Source: Altererythrobacter lutimaris
GTDB lineage: Bacteria; Pseudomonadota; Alphaproteobacteria; Sphingomonadales; Sphingomonadaceae
NCBI RefSeq assembly: GCF_013371495.1
Contig: NZ_JABWTA010000001.1
Location: 2,702,693-2,766,692 of the forward strand
Direction: 5' to 3'
Length of the DNA: 64,000 nt
Below, piece by piece: positions 25,133-38,430 of this stretch. The notes under the pieces were generated by a model. It saw nothing but the letters and a program-made list of their open reading frames with translations, did no database searches and was not told where the DNA came from. Position 1 is the first letter of the stretch, and each line of letters begins with the position of its first letter. A program made the position numbers and the translations under genes.

Positions 25133-26067
25133 GCGGTACGTATAAACAGGGTCTTGATCCTGCGGCTGAGGCGCGGACGGCTGCCGGTGCGCCGCTGTTT
25201 TCCGATCTGCCGGGCGATATCGGCATCAGCTTTGAGTTCTTTCCGCCCAAGACAGAGAAGATGTCGCAGACTCTGTGGGACAGCGTTGCGACACTAGCAC
25301 CTCTTGGGCCGCGCTTTGTCTCGGTCACTTACGGTGCAGGTGGCTCGACACGCGAGCGCACGCATGAGCAAGTCGTGCGGATCAATCGGGAAACCAGCAT
25401 CCCCGCTGCTGCTCACCTCACTTGCGTCAACGCGACCCGTGAGGAAGTCAATGAAGTTGCGCGGCATTACTGGGAAAGCGGCATCCGGCATCTCGTTGCG
25501 CTGCGCGGTGATCCGCCCGACGGCAACGGTCAATACACGCCGCATCCAGGCGGTTATGAGAACGCGGTCGATCTGATTGGCGGCCTCAAGAAAGTCGCAG
25601 ATTTCGAAATCTCGGTTGCGGCCTATCCGGAAGTGCATCCGGATTCGCCTGATGCGCAGACTGACTTGGACAATCTCAAAGCCAAGTTCGATGCAGGCGC
25701 CGACCGCGCGATCACGCAATTCTTCTTCGACCCGGAATGCTTCTTCCGCTTCCGCGACAAGGCAGCGGCGGCTGGTATCGATGCTGAGATTGTGCCGGGC
25801 ATCATGCCGATCATGAGCTTTGCAGCCGTACAACGCATGTCGAGCATGTGTGGCACTGCGATCCCTGACTGGATGGCAGGTCTGTTCGAAGGCTTGGACG
25901 AGCGCCCGGAAGCGCGCCAATTGGTGAGCGCTACAATTGCGGCTGAGCTGTGCCGCAAGCTCTATGCAGGCGGCGAGCGCAACTTCCATTTCTACACACT
26001 GAACCGCGCAGAGTTGAGCTATGCGATTTGCCATATGCTGGGCGCGCGTCCGAAGGCAGTTGCATGA
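25129..26067 (+). CDS. metF: Methylenetetrahydrofolate reductase
   Basis: 312-residue FAD-dependent TIM-barrel enzyme reducing 5,10-methylene-THF to 5-methyl-THF, the methyl donor for MetH. Seen: ISFEFFPPKTEKM (catalytic Glu region), RFVSVTYGAGGSTRERT, HLTCVNATREE, RHLVALRGDPP, FFFDPECFFRFRD and PGIMPIMSF. ATGA overlaps at both ends, with the regulator upstream and the metH N-terminal gene downstream, indicate tight coupling in one operon. Confidence 0.96.
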   Translation: MSGTYKQGLDPAAEARTAAGAPLFSDLPGDIGISFEFFPPKTEKMSQTLWDSVATLAPLGPRFVSVTYGAGGSTRERTHEQVVRINRETSIPAAAHLTCVNATREEVNEVARHYWESGIRHLVALRGDPPDGNGQYTPHPGGYENAVDLIGGLKKVADFEISVAAYPEVHPDSPDAQTDLDNLKAKFDAGADRAITQFFFDPECFFRFRDKAAAAGIDAEIVPGIMPIMSFAAVQRMSSMCGTAIPDWMAGLFEGLDERPEARQLVSATIAAELCRKLYAGGERNFHFYTLNRAELSYAICHMLGARPKAVA

Positions 26068-27109
26068 TGAGCGCGCGTGAACAGTTACAGGCCGAAGCCG
26101 CCAAGCGCATCCTCATCTTCGATGGCGCGTTCGGGACTCAGATCCAGAACCGCAAGCTGACCGAAGAGGACTATGCAGGCGACCTGGGGCTATCTGCCGA
26201 CCAGAAGGGCAATAACGATATCCTCGCGCTGACGCGCCCTGATGTTATCGCGGATATTACGCGCAGCTACTTGGATGCTGGCTCTGATGTGGTCTCGACC
26301 AACACTTTCTCGGCCAATCGTATTTCTCAGGCCGATTATGCGGCAGAGGATCAAGTCGCTGCGATCAATATTGCGAGCGGCAAGATCGCGCGTGAATTGG
26401 CAGACGAATATGCAGCCAAGGATGGACGCCCCCGTTTTGTTGCGGGCGCAATCGGCCCAACCAATAAGACGCTTTCGCTTTCACCTGATGTCGAAGACCC
26501 TGGTTTTCGCGAGATCGATTTCGACGAGCTGGTCGCGGTTTATAAAGAGCAGGCCGCCGCACTTGTTGAAGGGGGCTGTGATTTCATCCTGATTGAAACC
26601 GTGTTTGATACGCTCAATGCCAAAGCCGGCATTATGGCCGTCAAACAGCTTGAGGCTGAACTGGGCAGGGATGTGCCGGTGATGATCTCGATGACGCTGA
26701 CCGACCTGTCCGGACGCAACCTCTCAGGTCACACGGTTGAAGCGTTTTGGTATGCTGTGAAGCACGCTAACCCACTGACGATTGGCCTCAATTGCAGCTT
26801 CGGTGCGGATCAGCTGCGCCCGCATGTACAATCGCTCTCCGGTCTCGCGGATACACTGTTGATGGCGTATCCTAATGCGGGTCTTCCCAACGAACTCGGC
26901 GAGTATGACGAGCTGCCCGAAACGACGGCCTCGCTGGTCAAGCTGTGGGCAGAAAACGGCCAGGCCAATATTCTCGGCGGGTGCTGCGGTTCCTCGCCCG
27001 AGCATATTGCTGCGATTGGCAAGGCTGTGAAAGGCTTGCCGCCTCGCAAAGTGCCTCAGCCTGAAACCGCCATGCGTCTCGCTGGCCTCGAGCCATTTGT
27101 GGTGGCTGC

Positions 27110-27113
<4 letters not shown>
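26064..27113 (+). CDS. metH: Methionine synthase, homocysteine-binding subunit (split MetH N-terminal part)
   Basis: 349-residue protein equal to the first module of cobalamin-dependent methionine synthase. It shows [20 protein letters not shown] at the N-terminus, [14 protein letters not shown], and the zinc ligands: a Cys in [16 protein letters not shown] and the Cys pair in [13 protein letters not shown]. It ends where the pterin-binding module should start; that module and the rest are encoded by the next gene, whose ATG overlaps this stop (ATGA). Two ATGs in tandem (26064, 26067) could start. Confidence 0.93.
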
Positions 27114-29749
<2,636 letters not shown>

Positions 29750-29807
29750 CGCTGAGCGCGGCATCGCGCAGACACGTCACTCCCCTCCGCGAAGCGATTC
29801 TCGGAGA

Positions 29808-30015
29808 CGGACCAGCGGGAGAGCCCGCACGACGAAGCAATTCGCCGCGCGGCACCGAAGGAGCAACCGCCCCGGAAACTCTCAGGTACAAGGGACCGCT
29901 GGACCGATGGGTACTCTGGAAAGCGCGGCGGATCGTCCGTCGCCACCGAAGGGGTAAGTCGCGGCGCTTCAATAGCCTCGCGGTCAAGCTCTCAGGTCAC
30001 CCGACAGAGGGGGTG
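29808..30015 (+). promoter_or_regulatory. Tandem glycine riboswitch upstream of gcvT
   Basis: Two aptamers in series. In aptamer 1, P1 pairs CCAGCGG (29812-29818) with CCGCTGG (29896-29902), around GCACCGAAGGAGCAA and CTCTCAGGTACAAGG. In aptamer 2, CTCTG (29914-29918) pairs with CAGAG (30005-30009), around GCCACCGAAGGGGTAAG and CTCTCAGGTCACCCGACAG. These are the conserved cores of the glycine riboswitch. It begins about 60 bp past metH and ends about 55 bp before gcvT; glycine should switch on the cleavage system. Confidence 0.95.
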
Positions 30016-30067
30016 CGGAACAGCGTGCTGATATGGCGCGTTACCACACCTGTCGGGGACTGATGAT

Positions 30068-31198
30068 TTGAGCGACGAAACACCTGAAACCGAAGAGCTG
30101 GGCACGTTACCGCTCGATGCGTGGCATCGCGCGCAGGGCGCGCGCATGGTGCCCTTTGCAGGCTATGAAATGCCGATCCAGTATGAAGGCATTGTCGCTG
30201 AACACAATTGGACGCGGGAAAGCGCGAGCTTGTTCGACGTGTCACACATGGGACAATTGACGCTCAAAGGTGAGAACGCCGCGCATGAGCTCGAGAAGCT
30301 GCTCCCCGGCGCGATCTCTAATCTCAAGCCAGGCAAGATGCGCTATTCGCTGCTACTGACAGAAGCGGGCGGGATCATCGATGACCTGATGGTCACCAAT
30401 ACCGGTCCGCATCTGGCGCTGGTGGTCAACGGCGCGTGCAAATGGGATGACATCGCGCATCTGCGCGAGCATCTGCCTGACGATATAACGCTTACCCATT
30501 TCGACGATTTCGCACTGCTGGCCTTACAAGGGCCAAGAGCAGGTGAAGTGCTGGAAGGATTGATCCCCGGCACTGGCGCGCTGACTTTCATGACTGCGGG
30601 CCTTTTTGAATATGACGGTGGTCATATCTGGGTGAGCCGTGCGGGCTATACCGGGGAAGACGGGTTCGAGATTGCCGTTCACGAAAGCAAAGTTGAAGCG
30701 CTTGCGAATGTGATGGTGGCGGATGAACGCGTGAAGCCTGCTGGACTAGGCGCGCGGGACTCGCTGCGTCTTGAGGCTGGCCTGCCGCTTTACGGACATG
30801 ATCTCGATCAGAATATCGATCCGGTCAGCGCGGATCTGACCTTCGCACTGTCGAAGAAACGCCGCGAAGCTGGCGGCTATTTCGGCCATATGGCGGTCGC
30901 GGCACGGCTTGCTGATGTTGAAGCTGGCACGCTTAAAACCAAGCGCGTCGGATTGAAGCTCGATGGCCGTATGCCAGCGCGTGAAGGCGCAGAGGTCTAT
31001 GCAGGCGATACAAAAGTCGGCCGCGTCACGTCCGGCGGGTTCTCGCCAACGCTTGGGCTTCCCATTGCTATGGCTTACGTCGGCACTGCTTATGCCGCTG
31101 AAGGCACGCAGCTGGAATGCGAAGTGCGCGGCAAGCGTCTCGCTGCCACTGTCACAGCCATGCCGTTTGTTCCACACCGCTATTATCGAGGGAGCTGA
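30068..31198 (+). CDS. gcvT: Glycine cleavage system T protein (aminomethyltransferase)
   Basis: 376-residue THF-dependent aminomethyltransferase of the glycine cleavage complex, releasing ammonia and 5,10-methylene-THF. Seen: [31 protein letters not shown], the folate region [34 protein letters not shown] and [19 protein letters not shown]. The only plausible start is TTG, seven bases after GGGGA; the first in-frame ATG lies inside conserved sequence. First gene after the glycine riboswitch. Confidence 0.95.
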   Translation: MSDETPETEELGTLPLDAWHRAQGARMVPFAGYEMPIQYEGIVAEHNWTRESASLFDVSHMGQLTLKGENAAHELEKLLPGAISNLKPGKMRYSLLLTEAGGIIDDLMVTNTGPHLALVVNGACKWDDIAHLREHLPDDITLTHFDDFALLALQGPRAGEVLEGLIPGTGALTFMTAGLFEYDGGHIWVSRAGYTGEDGFEIAVHESKVEALANVMVADERVKPAGLGARDSLRLEAGLPLYGHDLDQNIDPVSADLTFALSKKRREAGGYFGHMAVAARLADVEAGTLKTKRVGLKLDGRMPAREGAEVYAGDTKVGRVTSGGFSPTLGLPIAMAYVGTAYAAEGTQLECEVRGKRLAATVTAMPFVPHRYYRGS

Positions 31199-31203
31199 TA
31201 TCA

Positions 31204-31575
31204 ATGCCGCGTTATTTCACTGACGAACATGAATGGATCGATGTTGAAGGCGACACCGCCACGGTCGGAATTACCGACTATGCGCAGGAACAGTTGGGCG
31301 ACATCGTGTTTGTGGAGCTGCCGTCGGTCGGCACGATGCTCGACAAGGCCGGCGATGCGGCTGTTGTCGAAAGCGTGAAGGCAGCATCCGATGTCTACGC
31401 GCCGATCAGCGGCGAAGTCACTGAAGCAAATGCGGCGCTGGAAGACGATCCGGCGCTGGTCAACTCCTCGCCGGAGGAAGATGGCTGGTTCTTCCGCATG
31501 ACCATTGGTGACAAGGCCGAGCTTGAAGGCTTGCTGGATGACAAGGCTTACAAGGCGTTTGTTGAGAGCCTCTAG
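31204..31575 (+). CDS. gcvH: Glycine cleavage system H protein
   Basis: 123-residue lipoyl carrier shuttling the aminomethyl group between P and T proteins. The lipoylation lysine is in [40 protein letters not shown] is the conserved N-terminal strand region. Start at [11 protein letters not shown] with a GAGGGAG site; the reading frame extends into gcvT but that is not used. Lies 5 bp after gcvT. Confidence 0.97.
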   Translation: MPRYFTDEHEWIDVEGDTATVGITDYAQEQLGDIVFVELPSVGTMLDKAGDAAVVESVKAASDVYAPISGEVTEANAALEDDPALVNSSPEEDGWFFRMTIGDKAELEGLLDDKAYKAFVESL

Positions 31576-31606
31576 GCCTCCATAACACCCGTGAATTGAG
31601 AGATTT

Positions 31607-32968
31607 ATGCGTTATTTACCCCTGACTGATGCTGATCGAAGCGCAATGCTGAGTGTTATCGGCGCCAACTCGATCGATGATCTGTTTGTCGATGTGCCTG
31701 AAGAAGCGCGGCTTGATGGGCCGATCCAAGGCTTGCCGCTGCACGCAAGCGAAATGGCAGTCGAAAAGCATATGCGTAAGCTCTCGAAGAAGAACCTTGC
31801 GGCGGCCGATGCGCCGTTCTTCCTTGGGGCAGGGGCCTATCGCCATCACGTTCCGGCAAGCGTCGATCACATCATTCAACGCGGCGAGTTTCTTACCGCT
31901 TACACGCCGTATCAGCCGGAAATCGCGCAGGGCACGCTGCAAATGCTGTTCGAATTCCAGACGCAGGTTGCGCGGCTCTATGGCTGTGCGGTAGCGAACG
32001 CATCGCTCTATGATGGCTCGACCGCATGCTGGGAAGCGGTGGCGATGGCAACCCGTGTCACACGCCGCAAAAAGGCGGTGCTCTCAGGTGCGCTGCACCC
32101 GCATTACACGGAAGTCGTCAAAACCATGGCGCGCTTCACCGGTGACGAGATTGCCGACGCCAAACCAGCGATCCAGGCCGAGCCAGACAATGCCGGTCTT
32201 ATTGCGCGTATTGATGAAGAGACCGCCTGTGTCGTCGTCCAGTATCCCGATATCCTCGGGCGTATCGGAAACCTGCAAGAAGTGGCTGATGCGGCGCATG
32301 CCAAAGGCGCTTTGCTGATTGCTGTGAATACCGAACCGGTGGCGCTGGGCGTAATCCAGGCTCCGGGTGATCTCGGCGCGGATATTGTCGTCGGCGAAGG
32401 GCAAGCGCTTGGCGTCGGACTGCAGTTTGGCGGGCCATATCTCGGCCTGTTCGCGGTGCGCGATCCCAAGCATGTCCGCCAGATGCCGGGTCGGCTGTGC
32501 GGCGAGACCGTTGATGCGGAAGGCAAGCGCGGTTTTGTGCTGACGCTCTCGACGCGTGAGCAGCATATCCGCCGCGAGAAAGCGACGTCGAACATCTGTA
32601 CCAATAGCGGGCTTTGCGCGCTCGCATTCTCCGTTCACATGACACTGCTGGGCGAGAAAGGGCTGCGCCAACTGGCGGCAGAGAACCATCGCTTGGCCTG
32701 TCTTGCAGCCGAGCGTCTGGCAAGTGTGCCGGGCGTTACCGTGCTCAACACGACCTTCTTCAATGAATTCACTGTGCGGCTTGGTAAGGATGCGCGCGAA
32801 GTTGTGCGTAAGCTTGCTGATGACGATGTGCTCGCAGGCGTATCGCTCGGTCGGCTCTATCCCGGCAATGAAGAATTGGCGGACGGCCTGCTCGTAGCGG
32901 TTACGGAGACCACTAGCGAGGAAGACATCGAAGCCCTTGCGACAGCGCTTGAGGAGGCATGCTCATGA
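31607..32968 (+). CDS. gcvPA: Glycine dehydrogenase (decarboxylating) subunit 1
   Basis: 453-residue alpha subunit of the two-subunit P protein. Seen: [14 protein letters not shown] at the start, [40 protein letters not shown], and [16 protein letters not shown], typical of the subunit that forms the active site with gcvPB but lacks the PLP lysine. Thirty-one bp after gcvH; its stop overlaps the gcvPB start (ATGA). Confidence 0.96.
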   Translation: MRYLPLTDADRSAMLSVIGANSIDDLFVDVPEEARLDGPIQGLPLHASEMAVEKHMRKLSKKNLAAADAPFFLGAGAYRHHVPASVDHIIQRGEFLTAYTPYQPEIAQGTLQMLFEFQTQVARLYGCAVANASLYDGSTACWEAVAMATRVTRRKKAVLSGALHPHYTEVVKTMARFTGDEIADAKPAIQAEPDNAGLIARIDEETACVVVQYPDILGRIGNLQEVADAAHAKGALLIAVNTEPVALGVIQAPGDLGADIVVGEGQALGVGLQFGGPYLGLFAVRDPKHVRQMPGRLCGETVDAEGKRGFVLTLSTREQHIRREKATSNICTNSGLCALAFSVHMTLLGEKGLRQLAAENHRLACLAAERLASVPGVTVLNTTFFNEFTVRLGKDAREVVRKLADDDVLAGVSLGRLYPGNEELADGLLVAVTETTSEEDIEALATALEEACS

Positions 32969-34566
32969 ACGCGCCCAACACCTCCGGCTGGAAGCCTGAA
33001 ATGACGCCCGCTGACGAAGATGGTCTTCACAACGGTCCTGAAACGGTGACTGGCAATCGCGCGCTCTTGCTTGAAGAGCCGCTGCTGTTCGAACGCGGCA
33101 AAGCTGACGTGACAGGCGTCGATCTGCCTGATGTGCCTGAAGGCATCTCGGACAAGCTTGGCGGCTTTGCGCGAACCGAACCGATTGGTCTGGTTGGTCT
33201 GACGGAGCCGGAAACCGTGCGTCACTACACGCGTCTCAGCCGTCAGAACTATGCGATTGATCTGGGGCTGTTCCCGCTTGGCAGCTGCACGATGAAGCAC
33301 AATCCGCGGCTGAACGAGAAAGTCGCGCGCATGCCCGGCTTTGCGGACGTGCATCCGTTGCAGCCGGTTTCCACGGTGCGCGGCGCGCTTGAAGTGATCA
33401 ATGAACTCGCATTCTGGCTAATCGACCTCACCGGCATGCACGGTGTGGCCATGAGTCCCAAGGCAGGCGCGCATGGCGAGCTATGCGGCATCCTTTGTAT
33501 CCGCGCAGCGCTTGAAGCGCGCGGCGATGCCCGCGAAGTCGTTCTCGTTCCGGAAAGCGCGCATGGGACGAACCCTGCGACCGCTGCTTTCGCCGGATAT
33601 CGGGTGGAAGATATTCCTGCGACGCCTGAAGGCAGGGTTGATCTGGACGCGCTGAAAGCGCGTCTGGGTCCAGACATTGCCGCAGTGATGATCACCAATC
33701 CCAACACTTGCGGATTGTTCGAGCGCGACATGAAAGCGATCTCGGATGCGGTTCATGAGGCAGGCGGTTTCGTTTATTGCGACGGGGCAAACTTCAACGC
33801 GATTGTCGGCAAGGTTCGCCCCGGCGACCTTGGCGTAGATGCAATGCACATCAACCTGCACAAGACTTTCTCTACCCCGCATGGCGGCGGCGGACCGGGG
33901 TCTGGCCCTGTGGTGCTTTCTGAAGCGCTCGCGCCCTTTGGCCCGCTGCCTTACACGGCGCGGACAAAAGACGGCGTTGTGCATCTGATCGAGGAAGAGG
34001 ATGCAGACGCATTCTCTGAAGAGCATTTCGGCGGCGTCATGCAGAGCTTTGGCCGGATGACCGCCTTCCATGGCCAAATGGGCATGTTCACCCGCGCGCT
34101 CACCTATATGCTCAGCCATGGCGCGGATGGCCTCAAGCAAGTAGCGGAAGATGCAGTGCTGAACGCCAATTACATCCTGCGTTCACTCGAGGATCTGCTG
34201 TCCGCGCCCTATGCGTCAGCCGGTCCGTGCATGCATGAAGCACTGTTTGGTGACGAAGGTTTTGGAGGCGATCTCACGACCCTCGATCTGGCCAAGGCGC
34301 TGATCGATGAAGGCTATCACCCGATGACCATGTACTTCCCGCTGGTGGTGCACGGCGCGATGCTGGTCGAGCCGACCGAGACGGAAAGCAAGGCTTCGCT
34401 TGATCAGTTTATCGCTGCACTTCGCCACGTGGCTGAGCGGGCGAAAGCGGGCGATGAAAGCATGAAGGAAGCGCCGTACTACGCGCCGCGTCGCCGCTTG
34501 GACGAGACGCTTGCTGCGAGAAAACCCAAGCTCGCGTGGCAGGAGCCGGAAACGGGCGAAGCCTAG
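32965..34566 (+). CDS. gcvPB: Glycine dehydrogenase (decarboxylating) subunit 2
   Basis: 533-residue PLP-bearing subunit. The PLP lysine lies in [20 protein letters not shown]; also [20 protein letters not shown] and the [17 protein letters not shown] motif. With gcvPA it decarboxylates glycine and loads the aminomethyl group onto GcvH. The second ATG is chosen (ATGA overlap with gcvPA, GGAGG at suitable distance). The stop codon overlaps that of the convergent flippase gene, so there is no intergenic terminator. Confidence 0.96.
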   Translation: MNAPNTSGWKPEMTPADEDGLHNGPETVTGNRALLLEEPLLFERGKADVTGVDLPDVPEGISDKLGGFARTEPIGLVGLTEPETVRHYTRLSRQNYAIDLGLFPLGSCTMKHNPRLNEKVARMPGFADVHPLQPVSTVRGALEVINELAFWLIDLTGMHGVAMSPKAGAHGELCGILCIRAALEARGDAREVVLVPESAHGTNPATAAFAGYRVEDIPATPEGRVDLDALKARLGPDIAAVMITNPNTCGLFERDMKAISDAVHEAGGFVYCDGANFNAIVGKVRPGDLGVDAMHINLHKTFSTPHGGGGPGSGPVVLSEALAPFGPLPYTARTKDGVVHLIEEEDADAFSEEHFGGVMQSFGRMTAFHGQMGMFTRALTYMLSHGADGLKQVAEDAVLNANYILRSLEDLLSAPYASAGPCMHEALFGDEGFGGDLTTLDLAKALIDEGYHPMTMYFPLVVHGAMLVEPTETESKASLDQFIAALRHVAERAKAGDESMKEAPYYAPRRRLDETLAARKPKLAWQEPETGEA

Positions 34567-35894
34567 TTGGCGTTAGGCGCCTTTGCCGCAGCGTCTTTGT
34601 CCAACCCGTCTGTACCGTCCTTCGCCGACTCATCGGCAGGGGCGGCATCGGGCGCAATCGTGATCTTGATTTGCTGCAGATTGATGATCGCAATGTAAAA
34701 ACCGATCACGGACAGCGAGCTCGCGCCGAGCACCGCAAAAGCAGCGCCTTTCGCGCCGTTCCAGCCAATCGCTGTGTCGAGTAGGACAAGCGCTAGCACT
34801 GTCGGGGCTGCTCGAACCATAAACGCAGTGTGCGCTTTGCCTGCGCTGACAAGCAGCGATTCCAGGCTCGCACCGACCAGCTCAACCGCACCTGCAATCG
34901 CAAGGATCACCATCGCCCAATAAAAGCCGCGGAACTCTGGCCCTGCAAATGCTTCGAGCCCCCAGCGCCCTGCAAACAGCGCCACAAGCACAGCAAGTAC
35001 GCCGCCGATCAGCGCTATATTGGCCATGCGCCGGGCCATCATCAGCGCTTCTTCCTTGGCATGAACGAGTTCGGGATAGATGGCTTTCGATACCGTCTGC
35101 GCGAGCACGACCAGCGCTTGACCCAATTGGCTTGCGATCCGGAAACCGCCTGCGAGCGCAGCCCCACCAAATGTGCCTACCAGCAAGATCATCACTTGCT
35201 TGCCTGCGATTGTCAGCGTGCCCGACATATTGGTCGACCAAACAAAGCGCCACGCATCCTTGTGCTCTGCCGGTATCTTCGTGAGGCTCACCGCCGACAG
35301 GTCGATCTTTTGATTCCTTGCAGCGACGAACCACAAGGCAAGCGCGACAGCAACCTCCGCCGCGGCCCAAGCGAGGATGAAACCAGTAACCGTCGGCATG
35401 TAGACCCATGCAAGAACGGCTCCGACGGCTCTTACGGCAGGTTGTACCGCTTCGGCAGCTGTCGCCCTTTTATACTCGAACCTTAGGCGCAGCAGCCCAA
35501 TAGGAGTGCTCCGGATTGTGAGCAGCGAAATGACGCAAAAGGCAAAGGTCAGCCACAGCAGTTCATCGGGCAAAGGCAGCCACAATTGCGCGGTCCACAC
35601 GATGATTGCAGCGGCGATCGTACCAAGAATGACGCTGAGAAAATCAAGCGCGATTGCAAAGCCTGTTGCGGCAGCCGGGCCGCTGCCATTCGCGCCCCAT
35701 CGCACAACAAATTGCCAGGTCTGGAAGCTCGCAAGGCCCGCAACCGTCTGCCCAAGCGCGACAATGATCGCGAAGAAGCCAAATCCCTCCAGCCCTAACG
35801 TTCGTGCCGCAAGTGCCGCATAGACAATGCTCATCACGGCATTGAAGCCGCGTCCTGTGAGGAGCCAGCCAATATTTTGCCAAAGCCGTTTCAT
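34563..35894 (-). CDS. Polysaccharide flippase (Wzx/MOP family)
   Basis: 443-residue membrane protein with 12 or more hydrophobic segments starting at IGWLLTGRGFNAVMSIVYAA. The AARTLGLEGFGFFAIIVALG loop and the internal pattern fit lipopolysaccharide O-unit translocases of the MATE/MOP superfamily. The ATG at MKRLWQNIGW is preferred; a GTG 13 codons earlier is possible and would overlap the upstream gene. Its partner upstream is a nucleotidyltransferase, which fits a surface-polysaccharide role, but no glycosyltransferase cluster is present. The C-terminus is an acidic tail. Confidence 0.83.
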   Translation of the reverse strand: MKRLWQNIGWLLTGRGFNAVMSIVYAALAARTLGLEGFGFFAIIVALGQTVAGLASFQTWQFVVRWGANGSGPAAATGFAIALDFLSVILGTIAAAIIVWTAQLWLPLPDELLWLTFAFCVISLLTIRSTPIGLLRLRFEYKRATAAEAVQPAVRAVGAVLAWVYMPTVTGFILAWAAAEVAVALALWFVAARNQKIDLSAVSLTKIPAEHKDAWRFVWSTNMSGTLTIAGKQVMILLVGTFGGAALAGGFRIASQLGQALVVLAQTVSKAIYPELVHAKEEALMMARRMANIALIGGVLAVLVALFAGRWGLEAFAGPEFRGFYWAMVILAIAGAVELVGASLESLLVSAGKAHTAFMVRAAPTVLALVLLDTAIGWNGAKGAAFAVLGASSLSVIGFYIAIINLQQIKITIAPDAAPADESAKDGTDGLDKDAAAKAPNAN

Positions 35895-35919
35895 GAGAGG
35901 AGAGGCCCTTGCGCCGCGA

Positions 35920-36720
35920 TCAGGCCGCTGCACCCTCCCGTTTAGCGAGCAATCGCTCTGTCACTTCAAACGTGCGCTCATTGTCGACATCGATCGCGTA
36001 TTCGCCGTTGGACATGACGATCGGCACCATGTTGAACCCGAAGCGGCGAGAGACTTGCTGGAAGATCATCTCTTTCGTGCCCCAGCCCATGTAAAAGCGG
36101 ATGAGGTTCATCCAGCCGAACGCCTTTGCGATCCGTTTCGGGAATTTCACGAACTGACCGCCTTCGCGCATGATTTCTGCTGCCGAGAGCGCTTCCTTAC
36201 TGCCGATCCAATACGTGTTGCAGTTGGAATAGCCGCCGTCAGTGAATTCGTAGAACTTCGCCTGACCTTGCGGATCGGCGGCCTGAACATCCTGCTTACG
36301 CGCCAATGCCGCGGCCGCACCTGCTTCAGCTGCCAGCGCCTTGTCGATGAACTCGGCATAGCCGTCTGACGTCACGAGACAATTGTCTGCGGTCGTGATC
36401 ATCAGCGGGAAGCTTGCGCCTTCCGCGCCGGAGAAAACCGAGTCCACGATATTGAACTTGCCTTCGCGAAAACTGAGGCGACCTTCGTCGATCAGCTTGG
36501 CGACAGTGGGCTGTGCAGCGATCTCTTCATGGTCATGGGCGACCACGTGAATTGCGCCGATCCGGTCGCAGCCTGCGACTTCACGGATGACCCGTTCTAT
36601 CATCGGCACACCGTAAACCGGCACAACGCATTTCTGCGAAACGCCTGCACGCTGAGCAAGGGGATCGTGAACACCGGAACGCTTCCCGGCCATGATTAAG
36701 GCTGTGATTTTCCCGTTCAT
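35920..36720 (-). CDS. NTP-transferase (MobA-like/sugar nucleotidyltransferase fold) protein
   Basis: 266-residue protein with the nucleotide-binding loop ITALIMAGKRSG, then QKCVVPVYGVPMIERVIREV and the acidic DXD-like region MITTADNCLV. These place it in the NTP_transferase family used for molybdopterin, sugar or CDP-alditol activation. A later segment (YSNCNTYWIGSKEAL, then FIRFYMGWGT-like) is not one I recognise. The gene is followed by the flippase, so activating a precursor for a surface glycan is plausible but unproven. Start at MNGKITAL. Confidence 0.75.
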   Translation of the reverse strand: MNGKITALIMAGKRSGVHDPLAQRAGVSQKCVVPVYGVPMIERVIREVAGCDRIGAIHVVAHDHEEIAAQPTVAKLIDEGRLSFREGKFNIVDSVFSGAEGASFPLMITTADNCLVTSDGYAEFIDKALAAEAGAAAALARKQDVQAADPQGQAKFYEFTDGGYSNCNTYWIGSKEALSAAEIMREGGQFVKFPKRIAKAFGWMNLIRFYMGWGTKEMIFQQVSRRFGFNMVPIVMSNGEYAIDVDNERTFEVTERLLAKREGAAA

Positions 36721-36797
36721 GGGATGTCCAATAGTCCTGAATTGCGGCAAGGCAAAGCCTTGTCATCGCTCGGCTGTGCATGCAGCAGGGCGGAGCT

Positions 36798-37529
36798 ATG
36801 CGGATTATCTTCTCTCGCAAAGGTTTTGACAGCGCTGCCGGAGGCGGTCCGTCGCCGATTATTGACGGCAGACCTGTCACTTTGCCGATCCCGAGCGGCG
36901 GGTTCTCCCGCACGACTTACGGCGATTTGAGGCTGGGCGAGGAGGCCGCGCGTTCAAGCAAAGGAAAGCTGGGCGCCGCTGATTTTTGCCATCACGATCC
37001 GATGTTTACAGAGGAAGGCGAGTGCCTGTTCGGTCAGTGTGGGGCAGCGCAAACGCACCTGGAGCGGCAAGGTGTACGCGAAGGGGATGTGTTCGTGTTC
37101 TTCGGGCTGTTCCGCGACTATGCGAATGGCGGCGATCCGCATCATCGGATTTTCGGCTGGCTGGAGATTGAAATCATTGCCTCGCTGGCAGATGGCGCGC
37201 CAGACGAACTGCTGGAGCTTGCTCATCCGCATGCGCTCGGCATGCATCACAAGAATGATGTGATCTATCGCGGACCGGGGAGAGTGGCGCAGCGCGCGTC
37301 GGATGCCTTGCGATTGACCGTGCCTGAAGGCCCGCCAAGCTTGTGGCAGCGACCTGAATGGTTGAAGCGCGGCGGGCTAAGCTACCACGACCGCGCGGAT
37401 CGCTGGCTGAGGGGCGGGCGGCTCAAAAGCGTTGCGCGCGGACAGGAGTTTGTCGCCGACATCGGACGCAGATCGGCTCCACGCGAATGGCTCGCGTCAA
37501 TCCTGGACGAAATCAACCGGTCGCCATGA
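36798..37529 (+). CDS. Nmad3 (putative nucleotide-modification-associated) domain protein
   Basis: 243-residue protein recognisable as the Nmad3 family: MRIIFSRKGFDSAAGGGPSP at the N-terminus, then TTYGDLRLGE, DFCHHDPMF, FGQCGAAQTHLERQGV, FVFFGLFRDY and HHRIFGWLEIE. The family was proposed from genomic context in phages and bacteria to act with modified nucleotides; no reaction is established. Divergent from the nucleotidyltransferase, with a small hairpin (36748-36762) between, and convergent with mmsB. Confidence 0.78.
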   Translation: MRIIFSRKGFDSAAGGGPSPIIDGRPVTLPIPSGGFSRTTYGDLRLGEEAARSSKGKLGAADFCHHDPMFTEEGECLFGQCGAAQTHLERQGVREGDVFVFFGLFRDYANGGDPHHRIFGWLEIEIIASLADGAPDELLELAHPHALGMHHKNDVIYRGPGRVAQRASDALRLTVPEGPPSLWQRPEWLKRGGLSYHDRADRWLRGGRLKSVARGQEFVADIGRRSAPREWLASILDEINRSP

Positions 37530-37535
37530 CGAGCG

Positions 37536-38408
37536 CTACGAATACGTCTTGATGATCGCCGAGAAATCGAGCCCGCCATTGCCTGCGCCTGCGAAATCTT
37601 CGTAGAGCGCCGCAGCGCGCGAACTTAACGGCACGGCGCTATCCGATCCTTCCGCTGCTTCCATCGCAAGCCGTAAATCCTTGAGCATAAGCGCGGTTGC
37701 AAACCCGCCCTGATAGTCATTGTCCGAAGGGCTCTCGGCGCCCACGCCGGGGAGCGGCGTGTAGGCATTCAAGGACCAGTTGTAGCCTGAGGATTGCGAG
37801 GAAATCTCGTAGAATTTCTGCGGATTCAGGCCGAGCTTGTCGGCCATTTTCATGGCTTCGCATGTGCCGATCATATGCACGGCGAGCAGCATGTTGTTGC
37901 AGATTTTTGCGGTCTGTCCTGCGCCTGCATCGCCTGCATGGATCACCGCATTACCCATGGCGCTGAGCACCTCTTCAGCGCGCTTGAAGGCCGCTTCAGT
38001 GCCTCCAGCCATGAAAGTGAGCGTACCGGCATTTGCCGCTGCGATCCCGCCTGAGACAGGCGCATCGACCATGTCATAGCCCGCTTCGACAGCCTGCTCG
38101 ATCACGTCCTTGGCGGTTGCAACGTCGATGGTCGAGCAGTCTATCAGGATCGCGCCTTCAGGCGCTTGGCCAATGATATCAGTGGTGTAGACATCACGCA
38201 CGATCTCGCCATTGGGGAGCATGGTGACGACCGCATCGGCCTCTTCGGCGGCATCGCGGGCTGAACCGAAAGTCTCGCAGCCATTGGCTTCTGCAGCCTC
38301 GATCGCCTCGTCAGAGAGGTCAAACGCTCGAACTTCGTGGCCCGCCTTGACGAGGTTCGCGGCCATCCCGCCGCCCATATTGCCGAGGCCGATAAATGCG
38401 ATTTTCAT
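37536..38408 (-). CDS. mmsB: 3-hydroxyisobutyrate dehydrogenase
   Basis: 290-residue NAD-dependent dehydrogenase oxidising 3-hydroxyisobutyrate to methylmalonate semialdehyde. Signatures: KIAFIGLGNMGGGMAANLVK (dinucleotide loop), DAPVSGGIAAANAGTLTFMA (substrate loop) and GAGQTAKICNNMLLAVHM, with the catalytic Lys. The start MKIAFIGLG has GGGAGAA in front. The palindromic repeat at 38431-38511 lies between it and the upstream crotonase gene. Last enzyme-coding gene of the valine pathway cluster. Confidence 0.95.
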   Translation of the reverse strand: MKIAFIGLGNMGGGMAANLVKAGHEVRAFDLSDEAIEAAEANGCETFGSARDAAEEADAVVTMLPNGEIVRDVYTTDIIGQAPEGAILIDCSTIDVATAKDVIEQAVEAGYDMVDAPVSGGIAAANAGTLTFMAGGTEAAFKRAEEVLSAMGNAVIHAGDAGAGQTAKICNNMLLAVHMIGTCEAMKMADKLGLNPQKFYEISSQSSGYNWSLNAYTPLPGVGAESPSDNDYQGGFATALMLKDLRLAMEAAEGSDSAVPLSSRAAALYEDFAGAGNGGLDFSAIIKTYS

Positions 38409-38430
38409 GGTTTTTCTCCCGAGTTCCAAA

